From DATGEP01 sp035310125 (GTDB taxonomy: Bacteria > Chloroflexota > Ktedonobacteria > Ktedonobacterales > JADMIN01): a stretch of 63,732 nucleotides of DNA. Of the stretch, positions 18,499 through 27,560 are shown piece after piece. Numbering within the stretch: the stretch's first letter is position 1; the number at the start of each line of letters is the position of its first letter. The position numbers and the translations under genes are program-made. Under the pieces are notes generated by a model, which was given only the letters and a program-made list of their open reading frames with translations, had not been told where the DNA came from and did no database searches. The DNA lies in the NCBI GenBank assembly GCA_035310125.1, contig DATGEP010000110.1, positions 1 through 63,732 of the forward strand. Reading direction: 5' to 3'.

Positions 18499-19227
18499 AT
18501 GCGCCAAAAGATCAAATCACTCAGCCAAGCGAACGGCATGAATCCATCGCTGGCCGAGTATCCATTGGAAAGGGAAGATCGGCACGACGGCCCCGAGCGT
18601 GTGCTGCCGGCCCACCCGTCCCAGGCGCACCCGCGCCGCCGCACCCGCTGGCCGGATGCGATAGATGTGATCTTCGAGAAGGACCCAGCCGCCTGCAGCA
18701 TCCTCGAAGTGCTCATGTACCAAGGCTTGCACGCGATTCTGATTCATCGCGTAGCACACGCCCTCTATCGCTTGCGAGTGCCATTGCTGCCGCGCCTCAT
18801 TTCCCAGGTCGCGCGGGTCGTGACGGGCGGCATCGAGATCCACCCGGGTGCGCGCATCGGCAAGCGCTTCTTCATTGACCACGGCACCGGCGTGGTGATT
18901 GGCGAGACGTCGGAGATTGGCGACAATGTGATGCTCTACCATCAGGTGACGCTCGGCGCGACGGGATGGTGGAAGCATCGCGACGATGGCCGGGTAAAGC
19001 GACATCCCACCATCGAGGACAATGTAACGATTGGCGTTGGCGCCTCCATCCTTGGACCGATTACCATTGGACACGACAGCAAAATTGGCGCGATGGCCCT
19101 TGTTTTGGAGTCGGTCCCGCCGCGCTCCGTCGTAACCGCGCAGCCCGCGATGCTGCTGACTCGCCGCGGCGAGGAGCGCGAGATGGAGTCGCTCGCGGAC
19201 GACGCCTATCTCGACTATTCGATCTAG
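18499..19227 (+). CDS. cysE: Serine O-acetyltransferase
   Basis: Makes O-acetylserine from serine and acetyl-CoA, the first committed step of cysteine synthesis. The left-handed beta-helix of hexapeptide repeats is plain: GGIEIHPGARIGKRFFIDHGTGVVIGETSEIGDNVMLYHQVTLGATG, then KRHPTIEDNVTIGVGASILGPITIGHDSKIGAMALV. The His residues of IDHGTG and of KRHPTIED are the catalytic and substrate-binding ones. The 242 residues fit the short EpsC-like type. The first 40 residues are polar and atypical and the binding site is weak, so the true start may be at 18538 or later. No cysK is nearby. Confidence 0.9.
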   Translation: MRQKIKSLSQANGMNPSLAEYPLEREDRHDGPERVLPAHPSQAHPRRRTRWPDAIDVIFEKDPAACSILEVLMYQGLHAILIHRVAHALYRLRVPLLPRLISQVARVVTGGIEIHPGARIGKRFFIDHGTGVVIGETSEIGDNVMLYHQVTLGATGWWKHRDDGRVKRHPTIEDNVTIGVGASILGPITIGHDSKIGAMALVLESVPPRSVVTAQPAMLLTRRGEEREMESLADDAYLDYSI

Positions 19228-19260
19228 CAGTCAGTCCAGTGGGCTTTGAGGGGTGGCGCG

Positions 19261-19294
19261 GGCATTCCTGCCCGGCCAGACCGGCGGGAATGCC
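19261..19294 (+). terminator. Hairpin after cysE
   Basis: GGCATTCCTGCC (19261-19272) and GGCGGGAATGCC (19283-19294) pair at 11 of 12 positions around a 10-base loop, about 35 bases after the stop. No U tract follows. Confidence 0.4.
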
Positions 19295-19365
19295 GGCCCC
19301 ACTTGTTCCCACACCTGATAGAACTGACCACTGGCGCAAGTGCGGAATAACGTGAGGGCGCGAAA

Positions 19366-19854
19366 ATGGCAGAAACACAACTAGAAGCGCAACAGCATCC
19401 GGAGGCGCAGGCGCGCTTTCGGATTGGCGTTTTCGCCGTGATCGAGCGGGGAGGAACGTACCTGCTCGCTCACCGTAGCGACATTGACTGGTGGAATCTG
19501 GTCGGCGGCGGACTTGAATACGGCGAAACCGTCGAAGAAGGGCTGGCCCGCGAAGTGCGCGAAGAGGTCGGTGTCGCCATCGAGATCATACGGCTGATCG
19601 GAATCTACTCCAAGCCGCGCAAGCGCGAGCTTGTGCTCACGTTCTTGTGCCGGATGACGCCGGAAAGCCCCGCGCCAGGGACGAGCGAGGAAGTCTCAGA
19701 GGTGGCATGGTTTCCGCCCGAGCACTTGCCGGATAACCTGCTGCCAAAGCATCGCCAGCGGCTCGAGGACGCGCTGCTCGGCAGTATGCAGGCGTTACTG
19801 CGCGCGCAGGTGACCTCCACAGAAGAGGATCAGCGCATTCCAAAGGGGATGTAA
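19366..19854 (+). CDS. NUDIX hydrolase
   Basis: A 162-residue NUDIX pyrophosphohydrolase. The NUDIX box GGGLEYGETVEEGLAREVREEVGV (residues about 46-69) matches GX5EX7REUXEEXGU and holds the metal-binding glutamates. A beta strand FRIGVFAVIERGGTYLLAHR precedes it and WFPPEHLPDNLLP follows. Substrates of this general type are nucleoside diphosphates linked to another group; which one is unknown. Confidence 0.88.
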   Translation: MAETQLEAQQHPEAQARFRIGVFAVIERGGTYLLAHRSDIDWWNLVGGGLEYGETVEEGLAREVREEVGVAIEIIRLIGIYSKPRKRELVLTFLCRMTPESPAPGTSEEVSEVAWFPPEHLPDNLLPKHRQRLEDALLGSMQALLRAQVTSTEEDQRIPKGM

Positions 19855-19957
19855 TCGAACGCCTCAACCAGAATGGGCTGGGACAAATGGCGGTTGTCCA
19901 AACACGCCTGAGTCTGGAATATTCCGTGATTCGTGCGCGCCGAGCAGGCGCACACAG

Positions 19958-19987
19958 TGGACACAAGACGATTCAGATGTATATCAT
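19958..19987 (+). promoter_or_regulatory. Promoter of the GGDDF response-regulator gene
   Basis: TGGACA (19958-19963, five of six) and TATCAT (19982-19987, five of six) are separated by 18 bases. Confidence 0.55.
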
Positions 19988-20041
19988 ACGCTAGAGCCGA
20001 TCAGCTTCTCCGAGCGTTCCCCAGATGAGAGGAGGACCCAC

Positions 20042-21022
20042 ATGGACGCCGTCATCGCGTTCGAATCGCCTCCTCCGACGATTCTGGTGGTGGAAGACAA
20101 CCCTCAGATTGGCCACATGCTCCAGGCGACGCTTGAAGCGGAAGGCTTCGTGGCTGTGCTGGCCCCCACCGGTGAAGAGGGCCTCGCCTTTGCGCTGCGT
20201 GAGGTACCGCAGCTGCTGCTCCTGGATCTCATGCTGCCGGGCATAGACGGTTTCCAGGTCATCGAGCGTATTCGCGGGAATGTAAAAACCTCGCATATTC
20301 CCGTCGTCATACTCACCGCCCGCCACGATACCGCGGACAAGATGCGGGCCTTCGCGTCCAACGCGGACGACTTCATGACGAAGCCATTCAACAGCGATGA
20401 GCTGCTCGCCCGCATTCGGACACAGCTCCGGCATGTCCGGGAAACACTCCTCTCGCCCCTGACGCACCTGCCTTCCGGCCTGCAGGTGGAGCGCGCCATC
20501 CACCAGCAGATACTCTCAATGGCGCCCTGCTCTATTCTCTACATTGATCTGGACCACTTCAAAGCCTACAACGACGTGTATGGCTTCCTGCGCGGCAATG
20601 ACCTCATTCGCGTGCTGGCCCGCGTCGCGACGGAAGCGGTGCGCGTCGAAGGAAATGTCACCGATTTCGTGGGACATATCGGTGGCGACGACTTCGTCAT
20701 CATCACCACGCCCGATCGCGCAGAGGCCATCTGTCGCCGCATGATCGCTGCCTGGGACACCGAGAGCCGTGAGCGGTACAATGAGGAGGACTGGCTGCGC
20801 GGAACACTTGTGGCGCGGGACCGGCAGGGATACCAGCAGACCTATCCGCTGGTGAGCGTATCAATCGGTGTCGTGACGAACGAGCACCACCCGATCGCAT
20901 CCCTGGGAGAGGTCAGCCAGATCGCGGCGGAGGTGAAGCATAAGGCGAAAGCGCTGCACGGCAGCAGCTACTATGTGGATCGCCGTGGGGCGGGTCCGGG
21001 CGATGTCGCGCTGCATGGGTGA
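20042..21022 (+). CDS. Response regulator with GGDEF-type output domain (GGDDF variant)
   Basis: A 326-residue protein. Residues 13-130 are a complete receiver: acidic pair Glu18-Asp19, phospho-acceptor Asp62 in LLLDLMLPGIDGF, Thr in VVILTARHD and Lys in DFMTKPFN. Residues 138-310 are a GGDEF domain with LSPLTHLPSG, LYIDLDHFKAYND and the active-site loop read as GGDDF (214-218). The family makes cyclic di-GMP; canonical loops are GGDEF or GGEEF, so the catalytic Glu is replaced by Asp here and activity is uncertain. I see no RxxD inhibitory site before the loop. No kinase gene is adjacent. Confidence 0.9.
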   Translation: MDAVIAFESPPPTILVVEDNPQIGHMLQATLEAEGFVAVLAPTGEEGLAFALREVPQLLLLDLMLPGIDGFQVIERIRGNVKTSHIPVVILTARHDTADKMRAFASNADDFMTKPFNSDELLARIRTQLRHVRETLLSPLTHLPSGLQVERAIHQQILSMAPCSILYIDLDHFKAYNDVYGFLRGNDLIRVLARVATEAVRVEGNVTDFVGHIGGDDFVIITTPDRAEAICRRMIAAWDTESRERYNEEDWLRGTLVARDRQGYQQTYPLVSVSIGVVTNEHHPIASLGEVSQIAAEVKHKAKALHGSSYYVDRRGAGPGDVALHG

Positions 21023-21197
21023 AGACCAGTCTCCGGTATCCACCGCATCCCACCCCTCGCGGACGAGATGTGTAGCCTTTGATTCCCTCTCGCCACATGG
21101 GAAATGGCTAGAAGCTGAGGTCCAGGCGCGTCCATCAGCCGCTGGCCCTTCTGACTGCTCCAACAACTAGAGTAAACAACACAGAGACGATAGCGAT

Positions 21198-21611
21198 ATG
21201 GATGAACATAACGTACAGGCTGCGCACGAGGCCGAGCCGGAGCCGAGCGACGCCGAGCGGAAGGCGCACCGCGAAAACGCCAGGCGTGTGCTGCGCGAGA
21301 GCGGCATGTCGGAGCTGTTCCAGACGTTGAACCGGCAAGCGCTGCAAGGGCGCGGCTGGTTCGAAGAATATGACTCAGGCGTGCTCTTCAAATGGGGATC
21401 GGGGTATACCCGCCGCCACATCTGGGTGGAAGTCGCTGGTGACAATCTCCGCTTCCGTCTCAAACCACACATCAAATGCGCCGCGCCGGTTCCGATCTGC
21501 GACGGCGAGTACCATACATTGACGCCCGCGATGTGGCGCCACCACGGCGTCGTCCTGCGCGAGCTGAACCGCAACTATGAGCATCCCGTAGCGGAGGCTT
21601 CGGAGGATTGA
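21198..21611 (+). CDS. Hypothetical protein upstream of S9 peptidase
   Basis: A 137-residue soluble protein. The first 35 residues are strongly charged; the rest is mixed beta (WFEEYDSGVLFKWGSGYTRRHIWVEVAGDNLRFRLKP). No family is recognised. Its stop lies six bases before the peptidase ATG, so it is probably in one operon with it. Confidence 0.65.
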   Translation: MDEHNVQAAHEAEPEPSDAERKAHRENARRVLRESGMSELFQTLNRQALQGRGWFEEYDSGVLFKWGSGYTRRHIWVEVAGDNLRFRLKPHIKCAAPVPICDGEYHTLTPAMWRHHGVVLRELNRNYEHPVAEASED

Positions 21612-21616
21612 GGACC

Positions 21617-23674
21617 ATGGCGCGACTCCTGACGGCTGACGATCTCTACACCCTGAATCTGGCGAGCGATACGCAAATCTCGCCCGACGGGACGCGAGTG
21701 GCGTTCGTGCGAACGGCGATAGACCGCGACGCCTATGAATATCGCCACACGATCTGGCTCGTACCCACCAGCGGCGAGCCACGCCAGTTTACCTCCGGCC
21801 CCAACGACCGCGCCCCGCGCTGGTCGCCGGATGGGCGAACGCTGGCGTTTCTGCGCACCCCGGCTGGCGACGTAAAGCCGGCGAGCGAAGACGCCCGCGA
21901 CCGCGGCGTCAGCAAGCCGCAGATATGGCTCTTGCCGGTAGATGGCGGCGAAGCGCGCCAGCTCACCGCTCTCCGCGACGGCGCTGGCACACCGGTCTGG
22001 TCGCCCGACGGCGCCACGATCCTCTTCGCCGCCGAGACAGGCGAGCCGGATGACCCCGAAGCGGAAGATGCGCCGCTGCATGACAAGCGCGTGCCGCGCG
22101 TCCGCCACATCGAGCGTGTCTGGCATCGTACAGATGGCCACGGCTTCAGCTACGAAACCCAGTCACACATCTTTTCTATACCAGCGACAGGCGGCGAGGC
22201 GACTCAGCATACGAGCGGCGACTGGAACGATGGTGCGCCATCCTGGTCGCCCGATGGCACGCGCGTGGCGTTTGTCTCGGACCGGACGGACGAGCGCTGG
22301 AGCACACCCGCCGCGCAGGTCTGGGTGCTCGATATCGCCACTGGCGAGCAGATGCGCGTGACCAGCGAGGAGCGCAATTGCACGTCGCCGTCCTGGTCGC
22401 CCGATTCGAAGATGCTGGCCTACCTTGCCGATCCCCGTCGCAATGGAACCGGGCACCAGGATCTCTGGGTTGCACCCGCCCATCCCGAAGACGGCGAGGA
22501 ACGCTGCCTGACCGGCGACTTTACGCCGACCTGCTCCGCCACCTGCATTGACGATATGCGCGCTGGGCATGGCGTGCTGCCGGTCTATTGGTCGCGCGAC
22601 GGCCACGAAATCTACTTCCTGGCCTCGATGCGCGGCACCGTGCATATCTACGCCGCCCGTCCAGGGAGCGATCTGTTGCCCACGCGCGTGACGGATGGCG
22701 ACCGCCACGTCTACACCTTCTCGCTAGACACCGCGAACCGGACGCTCGCGCTCGGGATGGCGGATGCCGTCACTCCGGGCGACGTATACATACAGGCGGT
22801 GCCGCGTGAGGGCGAGCCTGAGCACCTGCTGATGGTGCCGCGCCGGATGACCAATCTGAATGAGAAGCTGCTGGCCGAGATAGACCTGGCGACGCCTGAG
22901 GAGCTTACGTTCCGGGGCGCTGACGGCTGGGAAATCCAGGGCTGGCTGATGCGTCCGCCCCATGCGCGGTCGGACGAACAGGTACCCGGCGTGCTGGAGA
23001 TCCACGGTGGCCCGGCGGCGATGTATGGTTACAGCTTCTTCTTCGAGTTCCAGCTTTTGGCGGCGGCCGGCTACGCTGTTATCTACGTCAACCCACGCGG
23101 CAGCACTGGCTATGGACGCGTCTTCTCCGGCGCCGTCGTCCACGACTGGGGCGGCAAAGACTACCAGGACATCATGGCCGGGCTGAATGCGGCGCTGGCG
23201 CGTGGTGGCATTGACGCGAACCAGCTGGGTGTTGCGGGCGGCAGCTACGGCGGCTACATGACAGCCTGGGTCGTCAGCCACACGAACCGCTTCAAAGCGG
23301 CGGTGACGATGCGGCTGCTCTCCAATTGGGCCAGCTTCTTCGGCACCAGCGACATCGGCCCGTCTTTCGCGCTCGACCACATCGGCGCAACCCCCTGGGA
23401 AAACCTCGACCTTCTCATGGAGCACTCGCCCTACAACTACGTGGCGAACATCCACACTCCGCTGCTCATCCTGCACAGCGACAGCGACTTCCGCTGCCCA
23501 CTTAGCGAGGCCGAGCAGCTTTTCACCGCCCTCAAGTGGCTCGGTCGCGATACCGAGCTGGTCATCTTCGAGGGCCAATCGCACGACCTCTCGCGCAACG
23601 GCCACCCTCGCTCCCGCGTCATCCGCCTCAACGAGATCACCCGCTGGTTCGAGCAATACATCCCGATAGCGTGA
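21617..23674 (+). CDS. S9 family (acylaminoacyl-peptidase-like) serine peptidase
   Basis: A 685-residue prolyl-oligopeptidase-family enzyme. The N-terminal 400 residues form a beta-propeller with repeated WSPDG blades (for example RWSPDGRTLAF, VWSPDGATILF, SWSPDGTRVAF, SWSPDSKMLAY). The C-terminal alpha/beta hydrolase has the nucleophile Ser in GGSYGGYMTAW, Asp in LILHSDSDFRCP and His in GQSHDLSRNGHP. There is no signal peptide, so it acts in the cytoplasm on short or N-acylated peptides. The ATG at 21617 is preferred to the TTG at 21608, which overlaps the previous gene. Confidence 0.92.
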   Translation: MARLLTADDLYTLNLASDTQISPDGTRVAFVRTAIDRDAYEYRHTIWLVPTSGEPRQFTSGPNDRAPRWSPDGRTLAFLRTPAGDVKPASEDARDRGVSKPQIWLLPVDGGEARQLTALRDGAGTPVWSPDGATILFAAETGEPDDPEAEDAPLHDKRVPRVRHIERVWHRTDGHGFSYETQSHIFSIPATGGEATQHTSGDWNDGAPSWSPDGTRVAFVSDRTDERWSTPAAQVWVLDIATGEQMRVTSEERNCTSPSWSPDSKMLAYLADPRRNGTGHQDLWVAPAHPEDGEERCLTGDFTPTCSATCIDDMRAGHGVLPVYWSRDGHEIYFLASMRGTVHIYAARPGSDLLPTRVTDGDRHVYTFSLDTANRTLALGMADAVTPGDVYIQAVPREGEPEHLLMVPRRMTNLNEKLLAEIDLATPEELTFRGADGWEIQGWLMRPPHARSDEQVPGVLEIHGGPAAMYGYSFFFEFQLLAAAGYAVIYVNPRGSTGYGRVFSGAVVHDWGGKDYQDIMAGLNAALARGGIDANQLGVAGGSYGGYMTAWVVSHTNRFKAAVTMRLLSNWASFFGTSDIGPSFALDHIGATPWENLDLLMEHSPYNYVANIHTPLLILHSDSDFRCPLSEAEQLFTALKWLGRDTELVIFEGQSHDLSRNGHPRSRVIRLNEITRWFEQYIPIA

Positions 23675-23680
23675 GGATCT

Positions 23681-24466
23681 CTACACCTTTTTTCCCGACA
23701 CCAACACGTGCGCCAGGCTGGCGAAGAAGGCGTCTTCGCCAGCTTTGCGCTCCAGGTCGGCGTGCCAGCGAGCCAGCTCGTCTTCGGTGAGGATACCGGC
23801 GGCGAGCGCTTGTGGCTCAACCGCGTTGAGCCAGCCGAGGCGCGCCATCTGGTAGTGGGTGAACTGCTGGGGCAGCAGCTCGACGGTCACCTCCGCAAGC
23901 CCGGCGCGGATGAAGCGGCGGCGGAGCGAGCGAGCGATGTAGCCATTGCGCAGGCGCGCCGCAGTGAAGCGGGCGAGCCGGCGCTCGATATCCGTTTCGT
24001 CGGAATCGATAGACATGGCGGAGTAATCGGTATCATAAACAACGACGCAACCTTGCGGGCGGGTAACCCGGATCAGCTCGCTGAGCGCGGCGGCAGGGTC
24101 CGCGAGGTGCTGAAAGACGCGCTCGCAGCGGACGGCATCGAAGGCATTATCGGTGAATGGGAGCGCGCTCGCATCAGCGACAAGGTGCCGCGTCCACCCA
24201 CTGACGCCGGACTCAGCAGCGTGGCGCTCGGCCTCGGTGACCATCCTGGGATCGAGGTCAACGCCGGTGACCATGCCGTTCTCACCGACGAGCCGGGCAA
24301 GTGGGATCGTGTCCACGCCCGCGCCGCATCCAACGTCGAGGATATGTGCGCCGGGCCGCGCATCCATCGCTGTATACGTACGCTCTTTGTCGAGGCGACA
24401 GAGGTCGGCGGCCATACGGAGATATTCGGGGCCGACGTAGCCGGAGTAAGCGTTAGAATCAGCCAT
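23681..24466 (-). CDS. Class I SAM-dependent methyltransferase
   Basis: A 261-residue methyltransferase. Motif I is HILDVGCGAGVDTIPLA (near residue 42), the acidic strand end is VTGVDLDP, motif II region VADASALPFTDNAFDAVRCERVFQHLADP, and then RPQGCVVVYDTDY. The pattern is that of the UbiE/Methyltransf_11 group; the acceptor cannot be predicted. It converges with the S9 peptidase gene, 6 bp apart. Confidence 0.88.
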   Translation of the reverse strand: MADSNAYSGYVGPEYLRMAADLCRLDKERTYTAMDARPGAHILDVGCGAGVDTIPLARLVGENGMVTGVDLDPRMVTEAERHAAESGVSGWTRHLVADASALPFTDNAFDAVRCERVFQHLADPAAALSELIRVTRPQGCVVVYDTDYSAMSIDSDETDIERRLARFTAARLRNGYIARSLRRRFIRAGLAEVTVELLPQQFTHYQMARLGWLNAVEPQALAAGILTEDELARWHADLERKAGEDAFFASLAHVLVSGKKV

Positions 24467-24982
24467 AGTAGATGTTCTCTCGGTGTGTGCAGTCCGCGGT
24501 ACTTCCGCACGGACACATGCAGCTAGATGGTACAGCAGACTGTGCTTGACGTGAGCCGCTCATACAAACGAGTAGTAGACGCATTGACGCTATCGCCGCC
24601 CCAGATTCTGCTCAGGAGGCGGCCCCGCGCCGTGCTAGCGTGCTGCCCGGCGCGCTACCCATCCCTGCAACCAGGCGCCGAGTAAGCCACCGGTAGTCCC
24701 ATTACCCGCACCCGTATATCCTACCATCCGAGGCAAGCATACGGAAACCGCGCTTCACACCATTCGTGTCGGGCAACCGCTCGATTGGCTTGTTTCGCCG
24801 CGCCTGCGCAATCACGGCAGTATTCGTTACGTGGCGGGCGCCAGGAGCGCGGCGGCAAGCCGGGGGTGTGCTTTCCCTCATTTCTTGACCGACACCTCCC
24901 CAATATGCGACACTCCCAGAAGTTACCCATTGGCTACAGCGCCCGGAAGCGATCACCAAAACGGTCAGGAGAATGAAAGCAT
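24467..24982. other. Intergenic stretch between methyltransferase and upp
   Basis: No gene is supported in these 516 bases. It must hold the two divergent promoters. A small hairpin of GTCCG and CGGAC lies just upstream of the methyltransferase gene, near 24488-24510. Short open frames here have no ribosome binding sites. Confidence 0.4.
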
Positions 24983-25687
24983 ATGGCGGACGAGGGGAGC
25001 AAGCCACAGTCACTGCCGATGCGTGGAGTGCCGCAGCCCGCGCGCGATGACGTGCTGGCCCTACCGAACGTCTTCATCTCACAACACCCGGTAATCGCCC
25101 ACAAGATCACTGCCCTGCGCGACCGCAATACTTCCCCACCCGACTTCTATCGCCTCGTCCGCGAATTGGGAACCTTGCTTGCTTACGAGGCAACTCAAGA
25201 TCTGCGCCTCCAGCCCATCTCTATTGAAACACCGCTGGAGCCCACCGCCGGCTCGCGGCTGGCCGGCGGCGTCGGCATCGTCCCCATCCTTCGCGCGGGC
25301 CTGGGGCTGGCCGAGGGCTTCCGGCAGGTGCTGCCCGATGCGCAGGTCTGGCATCTTGGTTTGCGTCGCGACGAGCACACCCTTGAACCCATCGAGTACT
25401 ACAATCAATTGGCACGGTCCAGCAACCTTCAGGTATGCTTCTCGGTAGACCCAATGCTCGCCACTGGCGGCTCCGCCATAGACGCACTCAACATCCTGAA
25501 GCGCTATGGCGTGCCCCACTTGCGCTACATCGGCCTCATCGCCGCACCGTATGGCCTGCTCAAGCTGCGGCAGACGCATCCCGACGTACCCATCTACCTG
25601 GCAGCGCTGGATGAGCGACTGGACGACCGCGGCTTCATCTGTCCTGGTCTTGGAGACGCCGGCGATCGCCAGTTCGGTACTCTCTAA
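24983..25687 (+). CDS. upp: Uracil phosphoribosyltransferase
   Basis: Salvages uracil to UMP with PRPP. It has 234 residues. The N-terminal FISQHPVIAHKITALRDRNTSPPDFYRLVRELGTLLAYEA is typical, as are GVGIVPILRAGLGLAEGF, the PRPP loop FSVDPMLATGGSAIDAL (with D-P-M-L-A-T-G-G), and the uracil-binding C-terminal region DRGFICPGLGDAGDRQFGT. It is about 25 residues longer at the N-terminus than usual. It stands as a single gene, followed by a small membrane protein. Confidence 0.95.
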   Translation: MADEGSKPQSLPMRGVPQPARDDVLALPNVFISQHPVIAHKITALRDRNTSPPDFYRLVRELGTLLAYEATQDLRLQPISIETPLEPTAGSRLAGGVGIVPILRAGLGLAEGFRQVLPDAQVWHLGLRRDEHTLEPIEYYNQLARSSNLQVCFSVDPMLATGGSAIDALNILKRYGVPHLRYIGLIAAPYGLLKLRQTHPDVPIYLAALDERLDDRGFICPGLGDAGDRQFGTL

Positions 25688-25720
25688 CAGACATTCCATA
25701 CCTCGAAAGTCAGTCACAGC

Positions 25721-26218
25721 GTGTCAGACCCAGAGCTTCCAAACTCAAATCGCGATGCCGAAGAAGTCCATGCGTTACCCAGCGGCTTCTCTCCTGGCTA
25801 CGGCGACTCTTCCGCCGACCCATACGACCATGCCGTGCCACCCGGTTACGACTGGCCGACGCATGGCGGCTATCTTGGCTGTCTGCTCGGATTGATGGCC
25901 GCATGTATCGTCGGTGGCTTCCTCGGAAGCACCTTCTTCCCTACCCTCGCCCACTACCACTGGGTGCCGGGATGGGTCGCCGCTTTACTCACCGTCATCG
26001 TGTTCGTTCTCATCATGGTCGCCATCGGACGGTTAGGCTATGTTCTTGGCAAGCGGTTCTTGCGCGAATATCCCCAACCCACCCGTAAAACCTGGGGCCA
26101 GGACGACGACTTTGTAGACCCCGCGCTAGCAGATGCTTCCTTGTCTTCCGAGGCCGAAGCGGACGACGCGGCGAGTGGCGAGATGTCGGGGCGCGCGGCT
26201 TTCCTCCACGACGTATGA
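25721..26218 (+). CDS. Two-helix membrane protein with acidic tail
   Basis: A 165-residue protein starting at GTG. The first 48 residues are Pro/Tyr/Gly-rich and cytoplasmic; helices follow at about 49-72 and 83-107; the C-terminal 45 residues are acidic. I do not recognise a family. It lies 33 bases after upp and may be cotranscribed. Confidence 0.65.
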   Translation: MSDPELPNSNRDAEEVHALPSGFSPGYGDSSADPYDHAVPPGYDWPTHGGYLGCLLGLMAACIVGGFLGSTFFPTLAHYHWVPGWVAALLTVIVFVLIMVAIGRLGYVLGKRFLREYPQPTRKTWGQDDDFVDPALADASLSSEAEADDAASGEMSGRAAFLHDV

Positions 26219-26244
26219 CAGCCAGATTGGCGCCGGCGGCGACC

Positions 26245-26658
26245 TTACTGCACCGCCAGCAGCGCGTCTCGCATGGTACGTAGCTCGCGCCGGTGCTGCA
26301 TGGACAGCTTCTGCAGCTTGTCCTCGCCCGCCTGCGTCAGGTAGATGAATACCTGGCGGCGATCCACCTCACCTGCCTTGCGCCGCACCAGCCCTTGCGC
26401 CTCGGTTCGGTCAATCAGCCCAACCATGCTATGCTGGCGCATCTGCATCCGGTCCGCCAGCTCTGAGACACTCGCATGTTCGCGGTTCGGATATCCCTTG
26501 ATCGCCAGCAGAAGCTGATGCTGCTGCGGAGTGATGCCCTCGCGGCGCGCGGCTTGCTCACTGAACCGCTGGAAGCGGCGTATCGCGTATCGGAAAGCCG
26601 CGATAGCCTCATATTCTGTCTTCGCGATGGGCGTGTCTAGTGAAACATCTGTAGACAT
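26245..26658 (-). CDS. MarR-family transcriptional regulator
   Basis: A 137-residue winged-helix regulator. The DNA-binding core is SVSELADRMQMRQHSMVGLIDRTEAQGLVRRKAGEVDRRQVFIYLTQAGEDKLQ (residues about 63-117), with the wing DRRQV. The ligand and target are unknown. It lies just downstream of the zinc-ribbon gene on the same strand (27 bases apart), so it may be carried on that message. Confidence 0.9.
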   Translation of the reverse strand: MSTDVSLDTPIAKTEYEAIAAFRYAIRRFQRFSEQAARREGITPQQHQLLLAIKGYPNREHASVSELADRMQMRQHSMVGLIDRTEAQGLVRRKAGEVDRRQVFIYLTQAGEDKLQKLSMQHRRELRTMRDALLAVQ

Positions 26659-26685
26659 ATCTTCGACCCTCAGCTCGTCATTTGC

Positions 26686-27366
26686 CTATTGATGAACCGC
26701 CAGAATGACCGCCGCAACGGCGGACGCGATGCTCCCAGCCAAACAAAGCACGCCAAAGACGAGGCGCACCGTGCGCCCTGATCCGCTCGTCGCGGCGCCG
26801 CCCGCTCCCATAGATGGCCCGCCGGCATACACTGGCGGCGTGTATGGGACGCCACCTGGCATACGCAGGTAGCCGTTCGCGGTGGACGCGGCATACTCCT
26901 CCGTAGAGGCATCGCCAGCGCCTGCCGCCCACCCCGTTCCGCCGATCTGATAGCGCGCGGCAGTGCCAGCGGCCATGTTCACCGTGCCATAGTCGCCACC
27001 GCTTGCCCCAACAGGCGTCCCGCACTGACCGCAGAACGCCTCGCCCGTCGCGATCCGCGCGCCACATGTACCGCAATAGCGCGCCGTGCCGGCGCCCGTC
27101 CCCATACCATTCCCAGACGGCGGCCCGGACACACGAGACGGCTCACCGGGGCGTGGCATCTCGCTGGTACGAGCGAAGCGCGGCGGTGTTTGTGGATACC
27201 GCGCGCCAGGAGCATCGTCAGTCGTGGGAACGTCTGCCGCGCGTGTCTCGCCGAACGAGGGTGAGTCGTCGTCCTCATATATTCCGACTGGCGCGTGCCA
27301 ACCGCAGCTCGCGCAGACACCCTGCGCGTTCACAGCATCAGCGCCACATTGTTCGCACGTCGTCAC
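26686..27366 (-). CDS. Double zinc-ribbon protein with C-terminal membrane helix
   Basis: A 226-residue protein. Two zinc ribbons are visible: TTCEQCGADAVNAQGVCASCG at the start and RYCGTCGARIATGEAFCGQCG near the middle. Between and after them lie long Pro/Gly/Ser-rich linkers, and a single helix LVFGVLCLAGSIASAVAAVILAV ends the protein, anchoring it with the ribbons inside. The start is chosen as the GTG at 27366 because GGGGAGG lies six bases upstream; the ATG at 27372 would directly abut that site. Proteins of this build are common in Chloroflexota and not characterised. Confidence 0.75.
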   Translation of the reverse strand: MTTCEQCGADAVNAQGVCASCGWHAPVGIYEDDDSPSFGETRAADVPTTDDAPGARYPQTPPRFARTSEMPRPGEPSRVSGPPSGNGMGTGAGTARYCGTCGARIATGEAFCGQCGTPVGASGGDYGTVNMAAGTAARYQIGGTGWAAGAGDASTEEYAASTANGYLRMPGGVPYTPPVYAGGPSMGAGGAATSGSGRTVRLVFGVLCLAGSIASAVAAVILAVHQ

Positions 27367-27560
27367 GTTCATCCTCCCCGCGCCGGCACTCTCGGAACCC
27401 GGCCTCTGCTTCAATGCAGTATAGCGCCCAGGCGGAGCGATGGCAACGGCGCGAATCACACAGGTTCTGTGAACCCCGTATCATCCATGGAACTTCAGGC
27501 GTCTCATATGCGTATCCTCCTTTGAGGATGCGGCGTCTTGGTGCGGAAAGGAACTAGTGT

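Noticed and set aside
22724..23656. 310-codon minus-strand frame opposite the S9 peptidase
   Set aside because: Shadow of the hydrolase domain with its Ser-Asp-His triad on the plus strand.
24702..25013. 103-codon minus-strand frame in the gap before upp
   Set aside because: Overlaps the upp start, no ribosome binding site, unlike any family.
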